Positions 28,930-39,984 of a stretch of 64,000 nucleotides of DNA are shown here, one piece after another. Numbering within the stretch: the stretch's first letter is position 1; the number at the start of each line of letters is the position of its first letter. The stretch is from Agapetus fuscipes. Taxonomy: Eukaryota; Arthropoda; Insecta; Trichoptera; Glossosomatidae. The notes beneath the pieces are model-generated. The model did no database searches. It was not told the origin of the DNA and worked only from the letters and a program-made list of their open reading frames with translations. The DNA is taken from assembly GCA_951799405.1 (NCBI GenBank), contig OX637345.1, positions 14,260,001-14,324,000 on the forward strand. The letters run 5' to 3'. The translations under genes were made by a program, and so were the position numbers.

Positions 28930-29066
28930 AAAAACGTAACTTCTTGCGGCGTTTTCGCCGACGAGGTCACCTGTGGCGAGTGAAACCTATGTATTTCTAC
29001 ATTTAAGAGGGCCGGCCTTACGCCAACCACTTCCGTTGAAGTCGGGGTGTCCCAGCTTCTGATGGG
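28930..29066 (-). repeat. SINE-A outer copy, 3' part
   Basis: ACGTAACTTCTTGCGGCG to TCCCAGCTTCTGATGGGGG, where a second SINE-A interrupts. Continues at 29418. Confidence 0.85.
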
Positions 29067-29416
29067 GGGTAACGCAAACGCAAAAAAAAACGCAACTAAG
29101 CTACACATATAGTGTAACTTCTTGCCGCGTTATCCCCGAAGGGGTCGCATGTGGCGAGTTGAACCTATTTATTTTTACAGGTAAGGGGGCCGGCCTTACG
29201 CCAACCACTTCAGTTGAAGTGGGGGTATGCCAGCTCCCGAGGGGGCTGGTACTCATTTCTTGTGAAGGCTGAGTAAACCTTGCCGGTATTTTTATTATGG
29301 GGTTTGAAATAAACACCGAAATAGGAAATCATTTCTGACACCCTCCTCGGTGGGATTCGAACCCGAGCTCACGTGGTAGAATGCGAGCACTCTACCAACT
29401 GAGCTATCGACCGGAC
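29067..29416 (-). repeat. SINE-A inner copy, full length
   Basis: Complete copy inserted into an older SINE-A of the same orientation, from CGCAACTAAGCTACAC to GAGCTATCGACCGGAC. GGGGG-type sequence on both sides is the probable target duplication. Confidence 0.9.
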
Positions 29417-29417
29417 T

Positions 29418-29594
29418 AGGGGGTGGTACTCATTTCTTGTGAAGGCTGAGTACACCTTGCTAGTATTTTATTTTGGGGCTTGAAATAAACACCGAACCGG
29501 GAAATCATTTCTGACATCCTCGTAGGGATTTGAACCCGAGCTTTCGGCTTGGAATGCAAGCACTCTACCAACTGAGCTATCGACCGGACTATAA
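29418..29594 (-). repeat. SINE-A outer copy, 5' part
   Basis: GGGGGTGGTACTCATTTC to GCTATCGACCGGAC, completing the copy begun at 28930. Confidence 0.85.
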
Positions 29595-29689
29595 ATCAAG
29601 GAACAAGTTTTTTAGCTCAAAGTCTTCCAATTATGTTTTTTCAATGAGTTTTTTTAAAGTATTTTTAAATTGTTTATGTGTAATGAACG

Positions 29690-29850
29690 GAACATACAGA
29701 GTAGGAGAAAACGTAGAGCGTTCATGAAGAGAGTGGTGAATGTTGAAGGGATGAAATAAATGTTGAAAGACAGAACAAAGTGGAAGGCACTGGCTACCCT
29801 TAGCGGAATGCTGGCTTGATACAAGAGCAATGCGTACCTTTCAATGTCAT
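29690..29850 (+). pseudogene. RTE-like LINE 3' end
   Basis: AGCGTTCATGAAGAGAGTGG, GTTGAAGGGATGAAATAAATG and CACTGGCTACCCTTAGCGGA match the last 50 codons of the copy at 58616, with a stop inside. Confidence 0.7.
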
Positions 29851-29879
29851 TGAAAGGTCATCTTTGAATCAAATGGTAA

Positions 29880-30005
29880 ATAAAACAATCATTGGGAGTA
29901 CGAGAAGTGTAAAAGGACAGAACCAAGTGGAGACACATCTGCGGAGGTACTGACTACCCCTAGCTGAATAGCGGCTGGATACAAGAACAATGCGTAAAAC
30001 TTGGA
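29880..30005 (+). pseudogene. RTE-like LINE 3' end, second fragment
   Basis: GGACAGAACCAAGTGGAGAC and CTGACTACCCCTAGCTGAAT repeat the terminal region of the preceding fragment; TACAAGAACAATGCGT ends both. Either a tandem duplication or two insertions. Confidence 0.7.
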
Positions 30006-30644
30006 AGGTTTTTTTCTCACGAAGTATTAAGCAAGATTAATCGAGAAACTATTTAATTTATTTATTTACATAGGCGCATCTCATTATGCTCAAAAAATAC
30101 TAAACCATCCAGACAATAATACGTTAACTCCAAAATAGATGACGGTAACAGTAATAGTCATGGCATTTGCATACCCACCTCCAGGCTACAAAATATACAA
30201 CGCGGTAGTGCCACTCGAATGCATAAGAAAATATGCATCTTTAACATATTTTAGCATAGATCTCTCGTTAATTTTTTTATTTCAAAACTCTCTTCTTCCC
30301 ATAGTTTTTTTTCGCCGTATGAAAGGGGTGAATGACGCTGTTTTGCATACACCTATTTTTTTATTGCAGTATTTTAGATTTTGCATATATTGTTTTTTAT
30401 TGTCGCATATAAAGATGTGGGGTGATGGAGAACAGAAGGATGAAGGTGAAAAGGATTAATTGGAGGTAGGGTGACCTACCAAAAAACATTATTTAAATTT
30501 TATTAAACATGAAAAAAAAATGGATTACTACATAATTATGTACTTCTCTCTTGAATTTTCAACTGAACTTTCTTAATGCCAATGAGGTTTTTCATACGAT
30601 TTGTTTAAATAATTATTAAGAAAAAAGGACTATTTTAAACAACT
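30006..30644. other. Unassigned; T-rich
   Basis: A 106-codon open frame at 30139-30459 (+) is hydrophobic and Phe/Leu-rich because of T-runs and has no recognisable domain. No repeat family seen. Confidence 0.25.
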
Positions 30645-30902
30645 TAATCTAATCTAATCTAATCTAAGCTGCAAAGATATCTATCATTTAGGATTTATAT
30701 TAAATGCATTCCCACAAGCAGACATGTATAATTTCGCGCTAACACATGTCGCATGTGGACCTACAATATAAAAATCCAATCTCAAATGAACATAAGCCCT
30801 GCAACTCTTGCCGTCCTTCCCTGAAACAGGGGTGACATTGGCAAAGTGAACCATTTTTTACAGTATGGGTGGTCAGCCGCATACCAACCTATAAGTCAAG
30901 GA
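30645..30902 (-). repeat. Rep1, full length
   Basis: (TAATC)n TAAGCTGCAAAG to CCTATAAGTCAAGGAAC, very close to the copy at 9721-9975. Confidence 0.92.
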
Positions 30903-31699
30903 ACATATAATAACAAATAAACAAAAAAATGTTTTTTTTGTAGTTACCTAAAAAAAATGCTTTTTGGGTAAATTTCTTATTTTTCTTAATGATCAAACAT
31001 TAATACTCATGAAAAAAAAAATATTTGCAGCAAAAAAAATGTTCTGACGTTTTGTAAAATTCTTCTCTTTAATTCCATGGAAGTTACATAAATACTTATT
31101 TATTTATTTTTTAGGAAAAAAGCTACCTTCTTTCATTTTTTCCTGAATTTCCTATTTTTTTATTGTTCTCTAGCAACGCTTAAGTATTTACAATTAGTAA
31201 TACTTAATTAAATACTTATAGAATGTAAAAATATTCCATTTTATTTAACTCAATGTAACAATTACCAATAAAAATATTTAAAAAATACACACATAAAAAA
31301 GTGGTGACCCCACAATTCTTCCGGCATATTTGTCTGTCGCGGATTTGCATATCAAATCACCCCACGGGAGCACGGAATTCCCATGACGAGTTTTTGCAAA
31401 GTTTCTTAGTAACCTGAAAAGTGTAGTGCAAAAAATTTTGGCGTTTTGCATATGAACGAGATGCCATACAATTCCAAGTGGTTAGACGACAATGGAGTTA
31501 TGTACACAATCTGTCTTTCATCCAAGTTGCAAAAATACACTCTGCATTTTTCTTCTTCTTCTTTTAAGGCTTTGTCAAACAGGAAGCGTTTTTAGCGCGC
31601 GTCAAGGCGGCAGCGCTAAAACGCCGTAACGTCGCGTATTTTGTATTTGAACGACTTCGACGCTATTCAGTTCTCGTTAATGCCCACGATGTTCAGCGA
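30903..31699. other. Unassigned, about 0.8 kb
   Basis: AT-rich with a slightly GC-richer part at 31300-31660, including GCGCGCGTCAAGGCGGCAGCG. No frame or family recognised. Confidence 0.25.
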
Positions 31700-31862
31700 C
31701 TTGTATCTATAATAATCTATGATGTAAGTTGCAAAGATATATTAACATTTAGAATTCATAATAAATTGCTTGCTCATAAACAGACACATGTAAGTTCGCG
31801 CTTACAAATACTGCAAGTGTACTGACAAAGTAAAATCCGAACCTCAAATGAACATAAACTCT
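31700..31862 (-). repeat. Rep1 tail half
   Basis: AATAATCTATGATGTAAGTTGC to CTCAAATGAACATAAACTCTGG. About 190 bp of unrelated DNA separate it from the matching head half at 32050. Confidence 0.8.
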
Positions 31863-32049
31863 GGAAAATCTAAAAATCCTAATGTCTGAATTATTCTCAT
31901 GACCCTAAAGAGGGGAATGGACAAATTGGTATAACAAAACCATATTCTTCTATATATGAATTCACTGTAAAGTTTGGGCCGACTGCGTTCGTTACCCATA
32001 GCTCTATGGCGCAATGTTTTGTGTAGACTTAAATAAAGTTAAACAGACT

Positions 32050-32163
32050 TTCTTCAAATTAAAATTCAAACCTCAAAAGAACATAAACCCTGCAATTTTT
32101 GCAGACATTGTCAAAGTGAGCCATTTTTTACATTATGTTAAAAACCTATAATTCAAGAAACTT
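32050..32163 (-). repeat. Rep1 head half
   Basis: CTTCAAATTAAAATTCAAACC to CCTATAATTCAAGAAAC, overlapping the earlier half by about 30 bp of consensus, so it may be a second copy. Confidence 0.7.
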
Positions 32164-32617
32164 AAATTATAGCAAAAGCATTAATAAAAAAATTTGCAAT
32201 AATACGAAACGAAACGGGTGGTTCAAAAAAAGTAGACAGTTTTTTGTTGCAATATGTTCTCGAAAGAAAATGTTGTGATATTTGAAGTGATTTATTTAAT
32301 ACATCGTTATAATATTAATTTATGTGTTTTTTTCTCATTCTAATGTGAGCCAATTACAGTCAAAACGTCAACAATTAAAACTGAACGCAGACTGGAGCGA
32401 TTTGTAATATCGCTTGTCTACATGTATTTAACTATTAGCTGAAAAAATACGTCTATCTATACTATCTAGTGATATTTATAACCAACCATTTGAGTTCATG
32501 TTTTACCATTGGTAAAACATAGTTTACTGTATGAATACAGGTTTACAGAGAGGTATTGTCAATATTCTCAGAAAATAAAACTGAATCAAGTCAACTAATT
32601 TCAACTAAGCTGCACAC
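32164..32617. other. No feature seen
   Basis: AT-rich spacer. ATGTTTTACCATTGGTAAAACAT (32498-32520) is a near-perfect hairpin. Confidence 0.3.
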
Positions 32618-32838
32618 ATTTACAATCTATAATCTAAGTTGCAAAGATATATTACATTTAAGATTCATATTACATGCATTCTCATAAACAGACACGTATA
32701 AGTTCGCACTTACGTGTGCCGCATGTGGACAAACAACATAAAAACCCACTCTGAAATGAACATAAGCCCTACAACTCTTGCCGACATTCCCTGAAACGGG
32801 GGTGACATTGGCAAAGTGAACCATTTTTACAGTATGGG
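32618..32838 (-). repeat. Rep1, head truncated
   Basis: ACAATCTATAATCTAAGTTGC to TTTTACAGTATGGG. Abuts a plus-strand fragment. Confidence 0.85.
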
Positions 32839-32930
32839 CTTTTACTGCTTATGGGAATGGATGTAATATGAATCATAAATATAGTTTACCATTGAAACTT
32901 ATATTATAGATACATAGATTATAGATAGGT
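32839..32930 (+). repeat. Rep1 tail fragment
   Basis: CTGCTTATGGGAATGGATGT through AATATGAATCATAAATATAG to a TAGATTATAGATAG tail. Confidence 0.65.
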
Positions 32931-33592
32931 AGATTATTAACAAGTAGATAGATTAAATTTTTGTAGACAAAAAGTTTTGTATCACTCCAGTGTGATAACT
33001 GTATAAGATAAAAATCAAACACACTTTATAATCAATTTCTCGATCAATATAAATGATAAAAAATAGTCATAATATTTATTACAATGGTCATTACACTGAG
33101 CCATCCTGTACTTGACAAGATCAAGTATGAGGAAATCTGACAACGTCGCTTGAACATCATTTTTTTACTAATAAGTAAGTCAGTAATTGTCTGACTGAAG
33201 AACACTATTTTCCAAAAGTTTCAAAAACCTAATGGGTAATAATGAACTTGACGGAAAAATTGAAAGATAAGTTTTATTAGCAATGAAGTCCTTAGTCCCT
33301 TAGTCCGAAGTCCCTTGAGATTTTGGAAATTCATGAAAATAAAAATAAAAATACTTATAGTTTGATCAATGTTCAAATTCCTGCTGCTTCACCTTTGTTA
33401 TTACCTAATTGTACCTCTTTATCGTAACTCATCCTTTCTGTTTCTCTATGGTTTTTGTCTTGTCAATTTTGTAACAGTGTCCTCTTGAAAGTGACGTAAG
33501 CAATCAGTCAATCTTGAGGTGAAATAAATGCTCAACTTGTGAAAAGGAAACTCAGTGTTTTTTTTTTTTTTAATTTTATACTTTCTCATAAA
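32931..33592. other. No feature seen
   Basis: AT-rich, about 660 bp, no frames or known repeats. Confidence 0.3.
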
Positions 33593-33737
33593 GAAGTTCT
33601 TTGACTTACAGGTTGGTGACAACTGACAAGTGAGCAACCCGATAATAATAATGGTTCACTTTGCAGATATGTCAATTCTGTTACAGGGGTAGGTCGGTAA
33701 AAATTGCAGAGCTTATGTTAATTTTAGATTTGGGTCT
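33593..33737 (+). repeat. Rep1 head half, split by a LINE
   Basis: AGTTCTTTGACTTACAGGTTGG to TTTTAGATTTGGGTCTTTG; resumes at 34200. Confidence 0.8.
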
Positions 33738-34197
33738 TTGTTTTATTTTATTTTATTGAGGCGAAAAAACAGATGCAGACACAATTTTAAGAACAAGAGA
33801 AATGAATACACAAAACATATAAGTGCCAAGCTCTGCACACTCACCTACAAGACATTGCACGGAATGGCGCCCCTTTTCCTTGTTGATAGGGCTGGAAGGA
33901 AGGAGATTTCAACTCGCGGACGCACACTTAGATCCCGAGACGCGAGTCTGCTCCAGGTCCCAGGCAGAGCCACAAGGACGGTGTTCGGTGACCGAGCTTT
34001 TTGTGTCGCAGCTCCGATGGCTTGAAATGCACTCCCAGTGACCCTCAGGGAGCAACACAGTGAGGAACAGTTTAAAAAGCAACTGAAAACATTTGTGTTT
34101 GGACAATCCTACAAAGCGCCTTTGAAGTGAGGTTAGTTACGAAATGGCGCTATAAAATGGGGAACATCTTATAATCCAAAATTTTTATTTTTATTTT
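33738..34197 (+). pseudogene. L2/CR1-like LINE 3' end, nested in Rep1
   Basis: Frame from about 33780: SAKLCTLTYKTLHGMAPLFL, TRTVFGDRAFCVAAPMA, ending in a TGA at 34023 where the family normally continues WNxLP; the homology goes on in another frame (CACTCCCAGTGACCCTCAGG to AATCCTACAAAGCGCC). So a stop or frameshift has broken it. The 3' UTR has GCGCCTTTGAAGTGAGG and AAATGGCGCTATAAAATGGGG. It interrupts a Rep1 copy, so it is younger than that copy. Confidence 0.8.
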
Positions 34198-34199
34198 TT

Positions 34200-34320
34200 A
34201 AGCAGTAGGTACAGCACATGCCAGACAGTGTAAGTGTGAACTTAGACTGTCTGCTTATGAAAATGCATTTAATATGAATCTTAATTTTAATATCCCTTTG
34301 CACCTTAAATTATAGATTGT
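34200..34320 (+). repeat. Rep1 tail half
   Basis: GTAGGTACAGCACATGCCAG to CCTTAAATTATAGATTGT. Confidence 0.75.
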
Positions 34321-34674
34321 ACAATACGAGTCAATGGTTTTTTTTTCCAAACTTTTCTTTGAAACGATTTTCTGTCGAACGCTTTTTATTTACACCGTTG
34401 CCAAACTTCCCCCCAAAGCTTTTTAACGGTGCACCACTATGCGTGTGCTAAGCGTTGCCCCGACAATAAATAAGGTAATACCTCGCGGGCTTACTCCACT
34501 TGCTCCAGATGTGGAAGACCCACAGCAGGTACTGTTATACTCTTAGTAAACGCTACGACGATTATCGACTATCAATTTTAATTCAGCTCGTGCGGTCGTG
34601 CTAGTAAATTAGTTTGAAAAAGAGCTGGAAGATAGAAGCATATTATTTTAAAAAAATGTCATAAGAAAAATTAT
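34321..34674. other. No feature seen
   Basis: Mixed composition; TAGTAAACGCTACGACG near 34545 is faintly like a tRNA-type SINE head, too short to call. Confidence 0.2.
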
Positions 34675-35038
34675 ACATGGATGATTTATTTGGTGAGCGA
34701 TGTGCTGGTGTGTATCACACCTCAAGAGCCCTCTTCGAGCTTGGCCGTTGCTGTAGAAAGCGCCAATTCTCAAGCAAGACCCAGTTGTTGTAAGGCTGGG
34801 TGGACCTTTAGAGACCGGTCTTTGGTTCAGGGTATATGATTTTTTCCCCGAGCGAAGAGCGAATAACATTGCAAGATTTCGGCTTTCCCACACTTCCAGC
34901 CAACTCATCAGTCACACCATTGTTCTCCGAGGCTTTTAATTTTTATAGAAATGGTATTTTTGTATGCTCCGCCAGGAATCGAACCCACAACCTTCCATTT
35001 ACGAGTCAGAAGTGTTGACTACAAGACTATGGAACGGT
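34675..35038 (-). repeat. SINE-B, full span with divergent middle
   Basis: 3' block GGATGATTTATTTGGTGAGC, middle TCTCAAGCAAGACCCAGTTG, head GGAATCGAACCCACAACC and TTTACGAGTCAGAAGTG. Bases 34838-34950 are unlike other copies, so there is an insertion or replacement. Confidence 0.85.
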
Positions 35039-35078
35039 TAAATAAAATGAATCGTAATCACATTTTTTATTGTTGTTG

Positions 35079-35333
35079 TTCCTTAACTCATAGGTTGGTA
35101 TGCGGCTGACCACCCATACTGTAAAAAATGGTTCACTATGCCAATGGCACCCCTGTTTCAGGGAAGGACGGCAAGAGTTGTGGGGTGTATGTCCATTTGA
35201 GATTTGGGTTTTCATGTTGTAGGCTTACATGCGGCATGTGCAAGCGCAAACTTGTACGTGTCTGCTTGTGAGAATGCATGTAATGTGAATCCCCAATGTA
35301 ACATATCTTTGCAACTTAGATTAGATTAGATTA
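35079..35333 (+). repeat. Rep1, full length
   Basis: GTTCCTTAACTCATAGGTTGG to (GATTA)n tail. TTAGA-tail subfamily, CATGCGGCATGTGCAAGCGC. Confidence 0.9.
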
Positions 35334-35346
35334 GTATACCTCTAGT

Positions 35347-35652
35347 GTCCGGTCTATAGCTCAGTTGGCAGAATGCTAGTATTTTATACCGAGAGCAAGG
35401 GCTCGATCCCCACTGAGGATGTCAAAAATGATTTCAAGTCTTTGTGTTTATTTCAAAACCAAAATAAATATCGGCAGCCTTTACAATAAATGAGTAACAG
35501 CCCCCTCGGGAGCTAGGAAACCCTCACTTTAACCGAAGTGGTTAGAATAAGGCCAGCCTTCTTACCTGTAAAAATAAATATGCCACACTCTCCGCATACG
35601 ACCCCTTCGCGACTAGAAGTTTCACTTTATGTATAAGCTATGTAGTTGGGTT
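35347..35652 (+). repeat. SINE-A, diverged
   Basis: GTCCGGTCTATAGCTCAGTTG head, GGGCTCGATCCCCACTGAGG, body and GACCCCTTCGCGACTAGAAG, with the end blurred. Confidence 0.85.
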
Positions 35653-36091
35653 CCCGTTCACTTGCGCTCCCGACTTCATCCATCTGAATCAACACCTCCC
35701 CATTGGTTTTGTATTCTCTAGTTTATTCATTATTTCAGCTCCACACTGGTTGCTTATTAATCGCCCGGCAATTGTTTTTAAGTGCAAGAAACAACACTTA
35801 ACCCACATACAACGACTTCTCTTTTTTAACACTTTTTTTTTCTTTTTCAAAATCGTGACATCACCACTTACGGAAATGCTCGGCTAGAATTTAAATAAGA
35901 AAAACTTTATATTTGCATCGACGCGACGCTTGTACGAAATGAAAAAAGTTAGCTAGTATAGAAAAAAAAATGGCGCTTGATCTGCAATGTTGGCGTGTTT
36001 TAAATTTTAAATGTGAATTTTGATTCCTATTATTTACTTCATAAATCGTTTTTTTTTGTTAATCGTTAAATGTATGCTATAATTTTTTTTC
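35653..36091. other. No feature seen
   Basis: AT-rich spacer of about 440 bp. Confidence 0.3.
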
Positions 36092-36312
36092 TTTGACTAA
36101 TAGGTTGGTTTGCGACCATCCATCCATGCTATAGAATCTGGTTCACTTTACTATGTCACACCTTTTTCAGGGAAGGTCAGCAAGAGTTGCAGGACTTATA
36201 CTCTTTTGAGATTGGATTTTTATGTTGTAGGTCCACGTGTACCTATACGTGTCTGCTTATGGGAATGCATATAATATGAATCATAAATGTAATATTTATA
36301 TACAACATTGAT
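36092..36312 (+). repeat. Rep1, internal deletion
   Basis: TTTGACTAATAGGTTGGTTTGC to ATATGAATCATAAATGTAATA; CGGCATGTGTAAGC is deleted. Confidence 0.8.
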
Positions 36313-36324
36313 TTTATATCAACA

Positions 36325-36454
36325 ATAATTCACTAAGCTAATGTCACCGTTGGTTCAGGGAAGGACGGCAAAAATTGCAGAACTTGTCGTCCTTCGAGAT
36401 TAGGGTTTTATTTTGTACAGTCACATGCAGCATGCGTAAACAAAAACTTACAAC
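36325..36454 (+). repeat. Rep1 middle part, split by an insertion
   Basis: ATTCACTAAGCTAATGTCACC to GCGTAAACAAAAACTTAC; resumes at 36708. Confidence 0.7.
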
Positions 36455-36707
36455 TTAAAAACTTTTTTTTTTTTTTTTGACTGTTATATTTAATTCAAAT
36501 TAAGTTCATCTTTATTGTACCTATACCTACCTATTTATTTGAAATTATATAATTTTGATCTATGGTTTGTTCTTAATAATTTTAATTTGACATACATCAC
36601 TCTTGATAATGACCTGAGTATTGACGGTCGAAAGTGCTTGAGATATAAAATAGTATTGTGAAAATTAAACTACGTTTAAGATTTTTTTTTTTTTTTAAAA
36701 CTTACAA
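36455..36707. mobile_element. About 245-bp insertion with T-runs at both ends
   Basis: Flanked by AAAACTTACAA-type sequence on both sides (about 36444 and 36698), a probable target duplication within Rep1. Holds GACCTGAGTATTGACGGTC then GAAAGTGCTTGAG (36610-36641), which resembles the 3' hairpin/hammerhead-type region of Penelope-like elements, but the core is incomplete. Confidence 0.5.
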
Positions 36708-36776
36708 GTATATCTTTGAATGCATGCATTTAACAGGGACCATAATTTTTAGATATCTTTGCAACTTAGATTACAG
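36708..36776 (+). repeat. Rep1 tail part
   Basis: ATATCTTTGAATGCATGCATT and ATATCTTTGCAACTTAGATT. Confidence 0.65.
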
Positions 36777-37131
36777 CCATATCAGCATGTCAGTGCTTGA
36801 CACTTATTCCAGATGGTTGACAGACAAGTCTCATTGTTTTTCAAGCAAAAAATATCTCAAATTTTCTATTGAGAGATATCTACTAGAACCTGTTTAAATC
36901 ATCGCGATAAAATGGTTTAAAAAAATTGGTCCAACAAGATCAGTTTTTTCTTTTGTTTTTTGCACGAATACTTGGCGGTTTAAGTATGTAGATTGGCAAA
37001 AAAAATTGTCGACTCTGAGATGAAACCAGAGTGGTTGAAGGATGTCATTAGGGTCATCACAAGAAATTGTAAAAGGTTTTTGTTTTCTTAATTTGTAAAG
37101 CGAAAAAAAAGTTTTTTCGTCCACTTTGGCA
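36777..37131. other. No feature seen
   Basis: AT-rich spacer; no frames with motifs. Confidence 0.3.
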
Positions 37132-37385
37132 ATTCCTTGACTTATAGGTTGGTATGAGGCTGACCACCCATACTGTAAAAAATGGTTCACTTTGCCAATG
37201 TCACCCCTGTTTCAGGGAAGGTCGGCAAAAGTTGTGGGGCTTATGTTCATTTGAGGTTCGGATTTTATTTGTAAGTACGCATTCAGCATTTGCAAGCGCG
37301 AACTACAAGTGTTGGTTTGTGCTTTACATACATCTGAGAGCTTTAAATGAATATATTCTTGCAACTTAGATTATAGATTATTATA
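37132..37385 (+). repeat. Rep1, full length
   Basis: TTCCTTGACTTATAGGTTGG to CAACTTAGATTATAGATTAT. TTATAGA-tail subfamily, nearly the inverse of the copy at 51428. Confidence 0.92.
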
Positions 37386-37506
37386 GATTAGCTCCCTTAC
37401 CCGTAAAAATAAATAGGTCCCGAATCGCCACATGCTTCCACTTCGAGGATAACGGGGGTAAAAAGTAAAACTATATGTGTTGATTAGTTGCGTTTGCGTT
37501 GCATAA
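37386..37506 (+). repeat. SINE-A 3' part
   Basis: AGCTCCCTTACCCGTAAAAAT, CGCCACATGCTTCCACTTCG and GTTGCGTTTGCGTTGCAT. Confidence 0.75.
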
Positions 37507-37599
37507 AATATTTCGACAATCTTACCCCTTCGTTTCTGGAATAAAAAGACAAATTCGATCATTTATTATGTGCAATAACAGAAGTTGAAGACGATGAAA

Positions 37600-37812
37600 A
37601 TATATAAACTAAATGGCAAAGATATATAACATTTAAGATTCATATTAAACGCACTCCCACAAGCAGACATAAATAATTTAGCGCTAACACATGCCGCATG
37701 TTGACCTACAATATAAAAACCCAATCTCAAATGAACATAAGCCCTCTTGCAACTCTTGGCGACCTTCCCTGAAACAGGGGTGACATTGGCAAAGTGAACC
37801 ATTTTTTACATA
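37600..37812 (-). repeat. Rep1, head truncated
   Basis: TAAACTAAATGGCAAAGATAT to AAGTGAACCATTTTTTACAT. Confidence 0.85.
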
Positions 37813-38474
37813 CAACATTTATATTCAACTATAACATTTATCTCCCATGTTGTAACGAGATGAATTTGTTTGTTTGGTGGAATGGAACATGAGATTTGAA
37901 TTTGAATGGAAAAAGGAAAACAAAATAATGCAGAAAGACAGAAGAAGCTTGCCTGGCGTGAGAGCCACAAGCATGTGAGTTTGGTCATAATTAATATTGC
38001 TGTGGTTTATTATATATATATTGTGATTGTGGAATAATAAAGTGTGTTTAAATGTTTGATTCCTTATCTGTTTTATAAGTGATATTATTAAGTGATTTGT
38101 AGCAGAGCCACAAATGGTGTGAGAGAGTTCTCCTGAGCACGGCTTGAGTCTTGAAGCGGATTTTGAACGAACGAAAAGTTAGCAGTGAATATCCTCACAT
38201 ATTACAAACATCCTAATTGAATACTATCAAAAGAAAAACCCTCACAATGTACCACTGTTAAATATTTGTGACAACCCTGCAAGTGTAACTTTTTTTTAAT
38301 ACTAATTTGGATAATTGAATTTTCCTATTGGGAAGAATGCTAACGGAACAAAACCCCACAATGCCCTGCGACGCTACTCCATCATAACGCTCCATCTCCA
38401 CAATCATCATGTGAAATGTGGATATGGGACGTTCTGGTGATGATGCGTCGCGTACATGTCACATATTCTTTATA
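37813..38474. other. No feature seen
   Basis: AT-rich, about 660 bp. A small inverted motif (TCACATTTCATATCC-like sequence around 38405-38430) is too weak to call. Confidence 0.25.
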
Positions 38475-38518
38475 TATTTAAAATTTAAGTTGCTAAGATA
38501 TTTACACATTTAAAAATG
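38475..38518 (-). repeat. Rep1 tail fragment
   Basis: AAATTTAAGTTGCTAAGATAT to ACATTTAAAAATG, ending at a SINE-A. Confidence 0.55.
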
Positions 38519-38526
38519 TAACACAT

Positions 38527-38862
38527 TACGGTCGATTGCTCAGTTGGTAGAGTGCTTGCATTCCATGCCGAGAGCTCGGGTTCGAACTCCACCGAGGGTG
38601 TCAAAAATTGTCTCCCATTTCAGTGTTTACTTCAAACCCAAACTAAAATACTGACAAGGCTTACTCAGCCTTCACAAGAAATGAATTACTACCCATAAAG
38701 AGCTGAGAAACCCCCACTTCAACTGACGTAGTTGGCGTAAGGCCAGCCCCCTTACCTTTTAAATGAAATAGTTTCCACTCGCCACGTGTGACCCTTTTGG
38801 GGATAACGCAGGCAAGAAGATACACTATTTGCGTAGCTTAGTTGCCTAGTTGCGTTTGCTTA
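38527..38862 (+). repeat. SINE-A, full length
   Basis: CGGTCGATTGCTCAGTTGG, GGGTTCGAACTCCACCG, body, and TAGCTTAGTTGCCTAGTTGCG. Confidence 0.9.
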
Positions 38863-38919
38863 CACAATCTTATGACGAGAAATCTTGTCTTTAGCATGGT
38901 AAGCACTATCCTGTTAGCT

Positions 38920-39196
38920 CGTCTTCATGAGACATGTTATCTCGTATTCATGAGACATGTTATCTCGTCTTCATGAGACATGTTATCTCGTATTCATGAG
39001 ACATGTTATCTCATATTCATGAGACATGTTATCTTGTCTTCATGAGACATGTTATCTCGTGTTCATGAGACATGTTATCTCGTATTCATGAGACATGTTA
39101 TCTCGTCTTCATGAGACATGTTATCTCGTATTCATGAGACATTTTATCTCGTATTCATGAGACATGTTATCTCGTATTCATGAGACATGTTATCTC
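38920..39196. repeat. 23-bp minisatellite, 12 units
   Basis: Unit CTCGTATTCATGAGACATG plus TTAT, with a common CTTC/ATTC alternation between units. Each unit contains TCATGA and complementary TCTC/GAGA pieces, so single strands can fold. TCTCGTC motifs continue on each flank. Confidence 0.95.
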
Positions 39197-39564
39197 GTCT
39201 CCGAAATAACGGGTACGAGATTTTACGCACAATATCTCGTCCCGATAGGTTAATTCCATAGAATTACTCTTCTAACTATATCGGAATTCAATTAACGACC
39301 AGTTTTAACAAGATACCCAGTACGTGATCGATCTGGATTCTTTAGGTAAAAAAAAAAATAGCGTGCCTAGCAATTTTCGCCATTTTTTTTACTACCGTTC
39401 GGTCTGATTAATTGGATCTAAATCTATTTTAATCAATCAAAATATTCCAAAATAAATCTATCTGGTTGCCACCCTGTTAATTGTGATTTTAGATCTTTTT
39501 TAGATGATCCCCTGCTAGACCTTAAATTAAAACTGAAGCAACTTTGAGTTGATTGGGTGATTGA
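39197..39564. other. No feature seen
   Basis: AT-rich spacer between the minisatellite and an L2-like LINE piece. Confidence 0.3.
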
Positions 39565-39980
39565 GCTCCTCTTCTCCAGAAGCTTCACTGGCTCCGTATT
39601 CCGGAGCGCATCGAGTTTAAAGTGTGCCCGATGGTCCACAAAGCTCTATGTGGAAAAACACCCAAATATCTCGCTGATTTAATCAAACCAGTCACCCTCG
39701 GCAAAAAAAGCCTAACACTGCGCTCGGATGAAACTGGAGCCAAATCAATGATTGAAGAACCGATAAGAAGAGTTAACACAATGTTTGGAGAGTGTGCATT
39801 TGCAGTTGCTGGTCCTCTGGCCTGGAACCACCTGCCACATCATGTGAGAGAGCTAGAGGACCATTCTGGAATGCGCTGAAGACAAGCAAATTTCTGGCAT
39901 AATTTGCATAAGCGCCCTTGGAGTGACTACATCACGAAACGGCGCTATAAAGAAATCATCAACTCATCATCATCATGAAC
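39565..39980 (+). pseudogene. L2/CR1-like LINE 3' end
   Basis: Open from about 39622 to 39879: VHKALCGKTPKYLADLI, SLTLRSDETGAKSM, NTMFGECAFAVAGPLAWNHL and PHHVREL, followed by a TGA. The preceding bases CTTCACTGGCTCCGTATTCC encode the LHWLxxxER block in another frame. It is a different subfamily from 1164 and ends GGCGCTATAAAGAAATCATC with a CAT-repeat tail (39955-39978). No catalytic RT part. Confidence 0.8.
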
Positions 39981-39984
39981 GAGT

